From NCBI RefSeq assembly GCF_025836975.1, contig NZ_CP107548.1, positions 1,798,001 to 1,862,000 on the forward strand: 64,000 bases of DNA, written 5' to 3'. The position numbers and the translations under genes are program-made. The notes under the pieces are model-generated. The model had not been told where the DNA came from, searched no databases, and saw only the letters and a program-made list of their open reading frames with translations. This DNA is from Pollutimonas sp. M17 (GTDB taxonomy: Bacteria; Pseudomonadota; Gammaproteobacteria; Burkholderiales; Burkholderiaceae_B). Positions 18,078 through 27,333 of this stretch are shown here, piece by piece; the first letter of the stretch is position 1, and each line of letters begins with the position of its first letter.

Positions 18078-19802
18078 ATGAGCAATACCATCGAAATCAA
18101 GGTCCCGGACATTGGCGACTTCAGTGAAGTCGAAGTCATCGAGCTGCTGGTCGCCCAAGGCGATACCGTCAGCGCCGAGCAAAGCCTCATCACTGTCGAG
18201 TCCGATAAAGCCTCGATGGAGATCCCCTCGCCCCAGGCCGGCGTGGTCAAGTCGCTGAAGGTCAAGGTCGGCGACAAGATCAAGGAAGGTTCGGTCATCC
18301 TGCAACTGGAAGCCGCCGACGCGGCCGGCGAGAAGCCGGCCGAACCGGCCGTGAAGAAGACCGAAGCCGCGCCCGAACAGGCTCCGGCCGCGCCGCAGCA
18401 AGCCAAGGGCGCCGAGTCCGCTCCCGCGCAGGCAGCGGCGCCTCAAGGGCAGGGCGAGGCGGTGACCGTTGCCGTGCCCGACATCGGCGATTCCACCGAT
18501 GTCGAAGTCATCGAGATCATGGTTTCCGTGGGCGACACGATCGCGGCCGAGCAAAGCCTGATCACCGTGGAGTCCGACAAGGCTTCCATGGAAGTGCCGT
18601 CCTCGCACGCGGGGGTGGTCACCGCGATCAAGGTCAAGCTGGGCGACAAGGTCAACAAGGGCTCCGCCATTCTCGAACTGAAGGCCGACGGCGGCGCCAA
18701 GCCGGCCGCCGCGGCGGCCGGGGCACCGGCGCCCGCACAAGAGCAGGCCCCCGCACAGGAACCGGCGAGCAGCGCCGCGCAGGCGTCCGCCCCCTCCGAT
18801 CCGGCCGAAGGCCAGGCACTGGCATCGGTGCCGCCCGAGCGCCATTCGCCCACCGAGGCGTTTGCCGACGCCGACGTGCCCCTGCGCAATCTGCCCCATG
18901 CCTCGCCCTCGGTGCGCAAGTTCGCGCGCGAGCTGGGCGTCAACCTGGCGTCGGTGCGCGGCTCGGGCGCGAAGAACCGCATCACCCAGGACGACGTTCG
19001 CAAGTTCGTCAAGCAGGCCCTGTCGGTCGGCGGCGGAACGGGTGCCACGGCGGCGGCCGCCGATGGCGGTTTCAGCGTGCTGGGCTGGCCCAAGGTGGAT
19101 TTCGCCAAGTTCGGCCAGATCGACACCAAGCCCCTGTCTCGCATCAAGAAGATTTCCGGCGCCAATCTGCATCGCAACTGGGTGATGATTCCGCATGTCA
19201 CCAACAACGATGCGGCCGACATCACCGAACTGGAAGAACTGCGCCAGACCCTGAACAAAGAGAACCAGAAGTCCGGCATCAAGGTCACCATGCTGGCCTT
19301 CCTGATCAAGGCCGTCGTGGCCGCGCTCAAGAAGTTCCCCGAGTTCAACGCCTCCATCGACGGCGACAACCTGGTCCTGAAGCACTACTACCATATCGGC
19401 TTCGCCGCGGACACGCCCAACGGCCTGGTCGTGCCGGTCATACGGGACGCCGACAAGAAGGGCATCGTCGAGCTGGCCAAGGAAACCGCCGAGCTTGCCG
19501 GCCTGGCTCGCGACGGCAAGCTGTCGCCCAGCCAGATGCAGGGCGGATGCTTTTCCATTTCCTCGCTGGGCGGCATAGGCGGTACTTCGTTCACCCCCAT
19601 CATCAATGCGCCCGAGGTCGCCATATTGGGCGTGTCGCGCTCGGCGCATGCGCCGGTCTGGAACGGCAAGGAGTTCCAGCCCAGGCTGATGCTGCCTCTG
19701 TCCCTGTCCTACGATCACCGCGTCATCGACGGGGCGGCGGCGGCCCGATTCAATGCCTACCTGGGCAGCCTGCTGGCCGATTTCCGCCGCATTGCGCTAT
19801 AG
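18078..19802 (+). CDS. aceF: Dihydrolipoamide acetyltransferase (PDH E2) with two lipoyl domains
   Basis: 574-residue core of the pyruvate dehydrogenase complex. Two lipoyl domains are visible, each with the ESDKAS lipoylation site (Lys44 and Lys168), joined by Ala/Pro-rich flexible linkers (about 80-120 and 205-265). A peripheral-subunit-binding domain spans about 272-310 (HASPSVRKFARELGVNL and RITQDDVRKFV). The catalytic domain ends with the active-site His547 and Asp551 in SYDHRVIDGAAAARF. The gene sits 15 bases after aceE and 9 bases before lpdA. E. coli AceF has three lipoyl domains; two here plus one on Lpd give the same total per operon. Confidence 0.97.
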   Translation: MSNTIEIKVPDIGDFSEVEVIELLVAQGDTVSAEQSLITVESDKASMEIPSPQAGVVKSLKVKVGDKIKEGSVILQLEAADAAGEKPAEPAVKKTEAAPEQAPAAPQQAKGAESAPAQAAAPQGQGEAVTVAVPDIGDSTDVEVIEIMVSVGDTIAAEQSLITVESDKASMEVPSSHAGVVTAIKVKLGDKVNKGSAILELKADGGAKPAAAAAGAPAPAQEQAPAQEPASSAAQASAPSDPAEGQALASVPPERHSPTEAFADADVPLRNLPHASPSVRKFARELGVNLASVRGSGAKNRITQDDVRKFVKQALSVGGGTGATAAAADGGFSVLGWPKVDFAKFGQIDTKPLSRIKKISGANLHRNWVMIPHVTNNDAADITELEELRQTLNKENQKSGIKVTMLAFLIKAVVAALKKFPEFNASIDGDNLVLKHYYHIGFAADTPNGLVVPVIRDADKKGIVELAKETAELAGLARDGKLSPSQMQGGCFSISSLGGIGGTSFTPIINAPEVAILGVSRSAHAPVWNGKEFQPRLMLPLSLSYDHRVIDGAAAARFNAYLGSLLADFRRIAL

Positions 19803-19811
19803 GAGCCGCAC

Positions 19812-21614
19812 ATGAGCACAACTGAATTGAATGTGCCCGATATCGGCGACTTTGCCGAGGTCGAGGTCATCGAGGTCCTGGTTGCCGTGGGCGACACGAT
19901 CAAGGCGGAACAAAGCCTGATCACCGTGGAATCCGACAAGGCGTCCATGGAGATCCCGGCCGCCAGGGCCGGCGTGGTCAAGGCCGTGCTGGTCAAGGTC
20001 GGCGACAAGGTCACCGAGGGCTCGGCCATGGTGCAGATCGAAGAAGCCGCATCCGACGACGAGGGCAAGGCCGACGCTCCGGCGCCGTCGGCCTCCGGCA
20101 CGCAGGCGTCCGGTGCGACAGCCGCCGGGAAACCGGCTGCCGAGAAGCCGACCGAAAAGCCGGCTTCCGCGCCGGCGGCGGCCAGCTTCTCGGGCTCGGC
20201 CGATGTCCAGTGCGATGTCCTGGTGCTGGGCGCCGGACCGGGCGGATACTCCGCCGCGTTCCGGGCCGCCGACCTGGGCCTGTCCGTCGTGCTGGTCGAA
20301 CGGTATGCCACGCTGGGCGGTGTTTGCCTGAACGTGGGCTGCATTCCCTCCAAAGCCTTGCTGCATACGGCCGCCGTGCTGGAAGAAGCGCAGTCGCTGG
20401 CCGGCCACGGCATCAAGTTCGGCAAGCCCGAGATCGACCTGGATGCCTTGCGCGCCTACAAGGACGGCGTGGTGGCCAAGCTGACCGGCGGCCTCGCCGG
20501 CATGGCCAAGGCCCGCAAAGTCAGTGTGCTGACCGGCCTGGGGCAGTTCGCCGATCCGCAACACCTGACGGTGCAGGAAGCGGGCGGGGGCACCCGCACG
20601 GTCAAATTCGGCTCGGCCATCATCGCGGCCGGCAGCCAGTCGGTCAAACTGCCTTTCTTCCCCGAGGACGACCGCATCGTCGATTCGACCGGCGCCTTGC
20701 TGCTCAAAGGCATACCGGAAAAAATGCTCATCGTGGGCGGCGGCATCATCGGCCTGGAAATGGGCACGGTCTATTCCGCCCTGGGCACCCGCCTGGACGT
20801 CGTGGAAATGCAAAGTGGCCTGATGCAGGGCGCCGACCGCGACATGGTCAAGGTCTGGGACAAGATGAACGCCGGCCGCTTCGACCGCGTCATGCTCGAC
20901 ACCAAGACCGTCGGAGCCGAAGCGCGCGAAGACGGCATATGGGTCAGCTTCGAAGGCGAGAAGGCTCCCAAAGAGCCGCAGCGCTACGACCTGGTGCTGC
21001 AGGCCGTGGGCCGCAGCCCCAACGGCAAGAAGATCGCCGCCGACAAGGCGGGCGTGGCGGTGACCGACCGCGGCTTCATCGAGGTCGACAAGCAGATGCG
21101 CACCAACGTGCCGCACATCTACGCGATCGGCGACATCGTCGGCCAGCCCATGCTGGCGCACAAAGCCGTCCACGAAGGGCATGTGGCGGCCGAGGTCATC
21201 GCGGGCCAGAAGAGCTTCTTCGACGCCCGCGTCATTCCTTCCGTCGCCTATACCGATCCCGAGGTGGCCTGGGTGGGGCTGACCGAAGACGAGGCCAAAA
21301 AGGAAGGGATTGCCATCCAGAAGGGCCTCTTTCCCTGGGCGGCGTCGGGGCGCGCCATTGCCAATGGCCGCGACGAAGGCTTCACCAAGCTGCTGTTCGA
21401 TGCCGAAACGCATCGCATCCTGGGCGGAGGCATCGTCGGAACCCATGCCGGCGACCTGATCGGCGAGGTGGCCCTGGCCATCGAGATGGGCGCCGACATG
21501 GTCGATATCGGCAAGACCATCCACCCCCATCCCACATTGGGCGAGTCCCTGGGCATGGCGGCCGAGGTGGCCGAGGGCGTCTGCACCGACCTTCCCCCCG
21601 CGCGGCGCAAATAA
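19812..21614 (+). CDS. lpdA: Dihydrolipoamide dehydrogenase (PDH E3) with N-terminal lipoyl domain
   Basis: 600-residue E3 that reoxidises the lipoyl groups of E2 with NAD. The first 80 or so residues are a lipoyl domain with Lys43 in ESDKAS, followed by an Ala/Pro/Lys-rich linker to about residue 130. The flavoprotein core then shows [10 protein letters not shown], the redox disulfide Cys172/Cys177 in [20 protein letters not shown], the FAD motif [14 protein letters not shown], and the C-terminal catalytic dyad around His573 (HPHPTLGE). Lipoyl-E3 fusions of this sort are known from betaproteobacterial PDH operons. It is the last gene before a strong terminator. Confidence 0.97.
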   Translation: MSTTELNVPDIGDFAEVEVIEVLVAVGDTIKAEQSLITVESDKASMEIPAARAGVVKAVLVKVGDKVTEGSAMVQIEEAASDDEGKADAPAPSASGTQASGATAAGKPAAEKPTEKPASAPAAASFSGSADVQCDVLVLGAGPGGYSAAFRAADLGLSVVLVERYATLGGVCLNVGCIPSKALLHTAAVLEEAQSLAGHGIKFGKPEIDLDALRAYKDGVVAKLTGGLAGMAKARKVSVLTGLGQFADPQHLTVQEAGGGTRTVKFGSAIIAAGSQSVKLPFFPEDDRIVDSTGALLLKGIPEKMLIVGGGIIGLEMGTVYSALGTRLDVVEMQSGLMQGADRDMVKVWDKMNAGRFDRVMLDTKTVGAEAREDGIWVSFEGEKAPKEPQRYDLVLQAVGRSPNGKKIAADKAGVAVTDRGFIEVDKQMRTNVPHIYAIGDIVGQPMLAHKAVHEGHVAAEVIAGQKSFFDARVIPSVAYTDPEVAWVGLTEDEAKKEGIAIQKGLFPWAASGRAIANGRDEGFTKLLFDAETHRILGGGIVGTHAGDLIGEVALAIEMGADMVDIGKTIHPHPTLGESLGMAAEVAEGVCTDLPPARRK

Positions 21615-21650
21615 CGCCGGCCCGCGCATGGGCAAGCGTTGCGGTTTTAC

Positions 21651-21689
21651 CGGCAGGTGCTACTATCGGCACCTGCCGTTGTTTCTTTT
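21651..21689 (+). terminator. Intrinsic terminator of the PDH operon
   Basis: Arms cggcaggtgc (21651-21660) and gcacctgccg (21669-21678) give a perfect 10-bp stem with an 8-base loop, followed by ttgtttctttt. It lies 37 bases after the lpdA stop and just before folC. Confidence 0.8.
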
Positions 21690-21707
21690 GATCGATAAGC
21701 CTTCATC

Positions 21708-23114
21708 ATGCCCCGTCCCCGACCCAGCGATACCGCCACCTTGCAAGAGTGGCTGGACTATCTGGAATCCCTGCATCGCACTCCCATAGACCTTGGCCTG
21801 GACCGCATACGCGCCGTCGCGGAAAAGCTGAAGCTGGAACTGCCTTTCGTGAAGATCACGGTGGGCGGGACCAACGGCAAAGGGTCCACCTGCGCCATGC
21901 TCGAAGCCATTCTGCTGGCGTCGGGCTACAAGGTCGGAACCTATACCTCGCCCCATCTCATCGACTTCAATGAGCGCATCCGGGTCAATGGCGATCAGGC
22001 CGGCGACGCGGACATCATCCGTCAGTTCCGCGAAATAGAAGACACGCGCGGCGATACGACCCTCAGCTATTTCGAATACACCACGCTTGCGGCCCTGATG
22101 CTGTTCGAACAGCAGAAGGTGGACGTGGCGGTGCTGGAAGTGGGCCTGGGCGGACGGCTGGACGCGGTGAATCTGGTGGATACCGACTGCGCCATCATCA
22201 CCAGCGTGGATATCGACCACACGGCTTATCTGGGCGATACGCGTGAAAAAATAGGCTGGGAGAAAGCGCACATCTTCCGCGCCGGCCGGCCCGCGATTTG
22301 CGCCGATCCCATGCCGCCGCAAACCATACTGGACCATGCCGGGGAAATCGGCGCCGACCTGTGGCTGTTCGGCAAGGATTTCAATTATTCGGGCGACCGG
22401 CAGCAATGGGCCTACGGTGGCCGCTCGCAGCGACGCAGCGGCCTTGCCTACCCCTCTTTGCGCGGCGCCAATCAGTTGCTGAACGCCTCGGCGGCCCTGG
22501 CGGCGCTGGAGGCCCTGCGGCCCAGGCTGGTCGTGCCCCAGCAGGCCGTGCGCATAGGCCTTTCACAGGTATCGCTGCCGGGCCGCCTGCAGATACTGCC
22601 CGGAACGCCCACCATCATCCTGGACGTGGCGCACAATCCGCATGCCGCCGCCGCCCTGGGCCAGAATCTGGATAACATGGGTTACTTTCCGCATACCCAT
22701 GCCGTCGTCGGCATGCTCAACGACAAGGACATAGCGGGCGTGATCGCCAAGCTGGCCCATCGAGTGGACCACTGGTATTGCGCGAGCCTGGAGGGGCCGC
22801 GCGGAACATCCGGGGCGGATCTGGCCGACGCGGTGCGCCAGGCGATCGCCGCCACCACCGGCAAGCCCACTCTGGAAGAGAGCAGCACCGAGGTCCGCCG
22901 GGCGGCATCCACGGAAGGCGGCAGGCCGGGAGTGCGTTCCGTGGCCCTTCCTCCCGTGGAGGCCAGGACGGTAAAGGTTTCCAGTTTCGAAAATCCGGTA
23001 CAAGCATTTACCGAGGCTCGAAAACAGGCCGCCGAGAATGATAGAATTCTTGTGTTCGGATCTTTTGCGACCGTAGGCCCCGTGCTTGACGAGCTAGGAC
23101 GCAAGGCCACATAG
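21708..23114 (+). CDS. folC: Dihydrofolate synthase / folylpolyglutamate synthase
   Basis: 468-residue Mur-ligase-family enzyme that adds glutamate to dihydropteroate and then to reduced folates. Family marks are VGGTNGKGSTCAMLEAIL (P-loop), YTSPHLIDFNERIRV, VLEVGLGGRLDAVN, SVDIDHTAYLGDT, PGRLQILPG and ILDVAHNPHAA. It is longer than the usual 420-430 residues because of an insertion of about 38 residues near 385-425, between KPTLEESS and SFENPVQAF, in which the DNA carries inverted repeats. The gene starts 18 bases after the PDH terminator and heads a folC-dedD-cvpA-purF cluster, the same order as in E. coli. Confidence 0.96.
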   Translation: MPRPRPSDTATLQEWLDYLESLHRTPIDLGLDRIRAVAEKLKLELPFVKITVGGTNGKGSTCAMLEAILLASGYKVGTYTSPHLIDFNERIRVNGDQAGDADIIRQFREIEDTRGDTTLSYFEYTTLAALMLFEQQKVDVAVLEVGLGGRLDAVNLVDTDCAIITSVDIDHTAYLGDTREKIGWEKAHIFRAGRPAICADPMPPQTILDHAGEIGADLWLFGKDFNYSGDRQQWAYGGRSQRRSGLAYPSLRGANQLLNASAALAALEALRPRLVVPQQAVRIGLSQVSLPGRLQILPGTPTIILDVAHNPHAAAALGQNLDNMGYFPHTHAVVGMLNDKDIAGVIAKLAHRVDHWYCASLEGPRGTSGADLADAVRQAIAATTGKPTLEESSTEVRRAASTEGGRPGVRSVALPPVEARTVKVSSFENPVQAFTEARKQAAENDRILVFGSFATVGPVLDELGRKAT

Positions 23115-23165
23115 CATTTCGCAAGCCTCATGGCCGGCTTGTTTTTCAAGATAGGTTTCTGCCCC

Positions 23166-23993
23166 ATGGGATTGTTCTCTCGTAAAGAACCTGCTTCGGG
23201 AACGGGGCGTCGTTCCGCGTCGCGCTCATCGCTGTCCAGCGAGGCGCAAGCCAACGAATTGCGGGGACGCGCGCGGCGCAGGCTCATCGGCGCCCTGGCG
23301 CTGGTCCTGGCCGCCGTCATCATCGTGCCCATGCTGTTCGACTCTCCGGCCCCCGAAGACGGCCAGCTGGCCACGCCGGTCGTCGTTCCGGCCATCGTCC
23401 CGCCCGAGACCACCAACGGCGTCGCCATGGCGCCCACGGCACCCGACACGCCCGCACCGGGCGCCGACACCGGCTCTACAACACCCGACGCACCCGTTCC
23501 GCCGGCCGGCCCCGAGCCGGACAGCACAGCACCTTCGGTCACAGAGCCCGCCGCCGGTCAGTCCGCCGCCGCGCCGCAGCCGGCGCCCGAGCCTCCGGCC
23601 GCGCCGGAACCGGCCCCGGCCAAGAAGCCCGAGCCCGAATCCAAACCTGAACCCAAGCCCAAGGCGGCCACCGAACGAACCGACGACGGCTCCGTGGCCA
23701 TCGCGCTGCTCGAAGGCCGCAGCCCCTCCAAGCCCGCGCCCGCCGCGGCGGCCGAGAAGGGCAGCTTCGTCCTGCAGGTCGCCGCCTACACCAGCGACAA
23801 GGACGCCGAAGTCCGGCGCGACCGCCTGGTCTCGGCGGGGGTCACGAACGCCTATGTCGAGAACGCGGTGTCGGGCGGGAAAACCACTTACCGCCTGCGT
23901 GTGGGCCCTTTTCCCACGCGCGATGCGGCCCAGGCCGCGCAAGCCCGCTTGCGGGCGCTGGGCTACGATAACGGCTTCATCTCCACTAAGTGA
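23166..23993 (+). CDS. dedD: SPOR-domain protein, DedD-like
   Basis: 275-residue cell-division-type protein. A cytoplasmic N terminus rich in Arg and Ser is followed by one membrane helix (LIGALALVLAAVIIVPMLF, about 41-59), a long Pro/Ala/Glu-rich periplasmic linker (about 65-180) and a C-terminal SPOR domain (about 200-275; FVLQVAAYTSDKDAEVRRDRL, TYRLRVGPFPTRDAAQ). SPOR domains bind denuded glycan strands at the septum. The start at 23166 was chosen because MGLFSRKEP is the common beginning of this family; an ATG at 23130 would add 12 poorly conserved residues. The stop overlaps the GTG start of cvpA. Position between folC and cvpA supports the DedD assignment. Confidence 0.88.
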   Translation: MGLFSRKEPASGTGRRSASRSSLSSEAQANELRGRARRRLIGALALVLAAVIIVPMLFDSPAPEDGQLATPVVVPAIVPPETTNGVAMAPTAPDTPAPGADTGSTTPDAPVPPAGPEPDSTAPSVTEPAAGQSAAAPQPAPEPPAAPEPAPAKKPEPESKPEPKPKAATERTDDGSVAIALLEGRSPSKPAPAAAAEKGSFVLQVAAYTSDKDAEVRRDRLVSAGVTNAYVENAVSGGKTTYRLRVGPFPTRDAAQAAQARLRALGYDNGFISTK

Positions 23994-24478
23994 CCAGCTT
24001 CGACTACCTCGTGCTGGCCGTCCTGGGCGTGTCGGCATTTCTGGGGCTCCTGCGCGGGCTCATAAAGGAAGTCCTTTCGCTTATCGCCTATATCGTCGCC
24101 TTCCTGTCGGCCATCTGGTGGGGACCTCTGGTTTCGGGCTGGATCGCGGGCTGGATAGAGACCCCTTTGCTTCGCACCGCGGCGGCGTACGCCGGGGTGT
24201 TCATCGTTGTCTTGCTGCTGGTCGGCCTGCTGAACCTGGCCTTGGCAACGCTCATCGAGAAAACCGGCCTGACGCCCGCCGACCATGGCCTGGGCGCGCT
24301 GTTCGGCCTGCTGCGCGGCATGCTGATCGTCCTGGTGCTGGTGGCTCTGGCCGGCTATACCGAGCTGCCCAAGGAGCCCTGGTGGAGCGAGGCAAGATTG
24401 TCGGGCACCGCCGTGAAAGGCGTGCAGCGGGTCAAGCAGTTGCTGCCCCCATCGCTGTCGTCATGGCTGCCGTATTGA
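23990..24478 (+). CDS. cvpA: CvpA family membrane protein
   Basis: 162-residue inner-membrane protein with four hydrophobic segments (around 5-20, 27-45, 64-85 and 102-120), named for a role in colicin V production in E. coli; its biochemical function is unknown. It starts MTSFDYLVLAVLGVSAFLGL and keeps the SAFLGLLRGLIKEVLSL pattern of the family. Start is GTG, overlapping the dedD stop (GTGA). purF follows after 27 bases, the conserved cvpA-purF pair. Confidence 0.93.
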   Translation: MTSFDYLVLAVLGVSAFLGLLRGLIKEVLSLIAYIVAFLSAIWWGPLVSGWIAGWIETPLLRTAAAYAGVFIVVLLLVGLLNLALATLIEKTGLTPADHGLGALFGLLRGMLIVLVLVALAGYTELPKEPWWSEARLSGTAVKGVQRVKQLLPPSLSSWLPY

Positions 24479-24505
24479 TTTGATTGAGTCACAGGAATAG
24501 CAAAC

Positions 24506-26005
<1,500 letters not shown>

Positions 26006-26064
26006 GCCGTCGCGCGGCGCCTGGCGTGCTGCCTGGCTGATCGGTCGAATGGCCTGCCGGCCCC

Positions 26065-26550
26065 CTAGCCCAGGCGCCGCAGCAGGGCGAACAGCCCCAT
26101 CGCGCCGATGGCGACGAACAGGCCCAGGCCCCATAGGGCGTACTCGATGCCCAGCAGGTCGACGCGCGCGTCCATGCACGAAGCATAGATGCCGAACAGC
26201 CAGGGCAGCGCGGCATCCAGGCCGCTTTTGACCATGAAGCGATCCGCAAAAGTCATGTCGCAGGAAAACAGGCTGGCGGCGACGCTGTATTGGTACCAGG
26301 CGGTCGCCACGCCGGCCGCGCTGAGCAGCACCGCGGCAAGGGCCGCGAGCCGGCGCAGGCCGGCGGCGATGCGGCCCGCCAGCAGGCCCAGCCAGCACAC
26401 CGCCGCGATGACGATGAAGATCAGGCGCTGCAGGACGCACCAGGCGCAGGGCTGCATGTCGAAGACATGCTGGGATACCAGCGCTATGGCGACGGCGGCC
26501 AGGCAAAGCAGGGCCATGGCGTGCAGGAGGCGGGATGTATGGCTCGTCAT
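26065..26550 (-). CDS. dsbB: Disulfide bond formation protein B
   Basis: 161-residue inner-membrane quinone reductase that reoxidises periplasmic DsbA. Four hydrophobic helices are visible and both functional cysteine pairs are present: Cys35/Cys38 in QPCAWCVLQR (quinone side) and Cys97/Cys125 (FSCDMTF and ASCMDA), which exchanges with DsbA. Length is normal. Last gene of the map-glnD-marC-dsbB minus-strand series, 68 bases after marC. The only oddity is that dsbA is not nearby. Confidence 0.95.
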   Translation of the reverse strand: MTSHTSRLLHAMALLCLAAVAIALVSQHVFDMQPCAWCVLQRLIFIVIAAVCWLGLLAGRIAAGLRRLAALAAVLLSAAGVATAWYQYSVAASLFSCDMTFADRFMVKSGLDAALPWLFGIYASCMDARVDLLGIEYALWGLGLFVAIGAMGLFALLRRLG

Positions 26551-26618
26551 GATGGAAATCGCAGTTTATTGGAAATGAGGATGTATGACCGGCGCCCGCC
26601 GGAAAAGTGCCGGCGCCG

Positions 26619-27311
26619 TCAGATGGCCGCTTCGCGAATCAGGCCCAGCAGTAATTCGTGCACGCCGTCCCACACGATCTGCACCCCCAGGCACAGCAGG
26701 ATGAAAGCCGACAGGCGCATCAGCACGGCGGTGCCGTTGGGCCCCAGCTTGTGCATGAACTGCGCGGCGAAACGCAGGCAAAGGTAGACCACCAGCGCCG
26801 CCACGGCGATCGCCGGCAGGGAGCCGGCCAGCTTGACGGTGGTGGCCCAGGCGCGCTCGTCATGCAGCGTGGCGCCCACGGTGAGGGCCGCCGACAGGGC
26901 GCCCGGCCCGCAGATCATGGGGAAGGTCAGCGGATAGAAGGCCTTGGACCGCACCTGTTCCAGGGAATAGGCCTCGGCCATGTTCTGGGCGTGTTCGGCA
27001 TCGTAGTCCGAGGCGCTGACCAGGCGCCATGCGGTGGCGATCACCAGCAGGCCGCCGCCTATCCGCACGATGGGCAGCGATATGCCGAAGAAATCCAGCA
27101 CCACATTGCCGGCGAACATGGCGATGGCCAGCATGATGAGGATATTGACGGCGACCCGCTTGGCCAGCTGCGTGCGGACCTGGGTGCCCGCACCTTCCGT
27201 CAGCGTCAGGAAGATCGGGGCCACGGCGGGCGGATTGAGAATGGGCAGCAAGGTCGCCAGGGCGAACAGGAAGCTGCGTCCGAAGTTGATGATGAAGTCG
27301 TTCAATGCCAT
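26619..27311 (-). CDS. marC: MarC family integral membrane protein
   Basis: 230-residue inner-membrane protein of the MarC/NAAT family with six hydrophobic segments. Family marks are FLFALATLLPILNPPAVAPIF near the start, PIVRIGGGLLVIATAWRLV and the second-half PLTFPMICGPGALSAALTVGA. Despite the name, a role in antibiotic resistance is not established for this family, and transport of amino acids is reported only for some archaeal members. The ATG at 27311 begins MALNDFIINFGRSF; the longer frame upstream overlaps glnD. It starts 22 bases after the glnD stop. Confidence 0.9.
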   Translation of the reverse strand: MALNDFIINFGRSFLFALATLLPILNPPAVAPIFLTLTEGAGTQVRTQLAKRVAVNILIMLAIAMFAGNVVLDFFGISLPIVRIGGGLLVIATAWRLVSASDYDAEHAQNMAEAYSLEQVRSKAFYPLTFPMICGPGALSAALTVGATLHDERAWATTVKLAGSLPAIAVAALVVYLCLRFAAQFMHKLGPNGTAVLMRLSAFILLCLGVQIVWDGVHELLLGLIREAAI

Positions 27312-27333
27312 GGGCTGGGCTCTGCTCGGTGAT

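Noticed and set aside
17118-19718. 866-residue minus-strand frame opposite aceE-aceF
   Set aside because: It spans two real genes and their junction, has no domain or start signal, and is explained by GC-rich codon structure.
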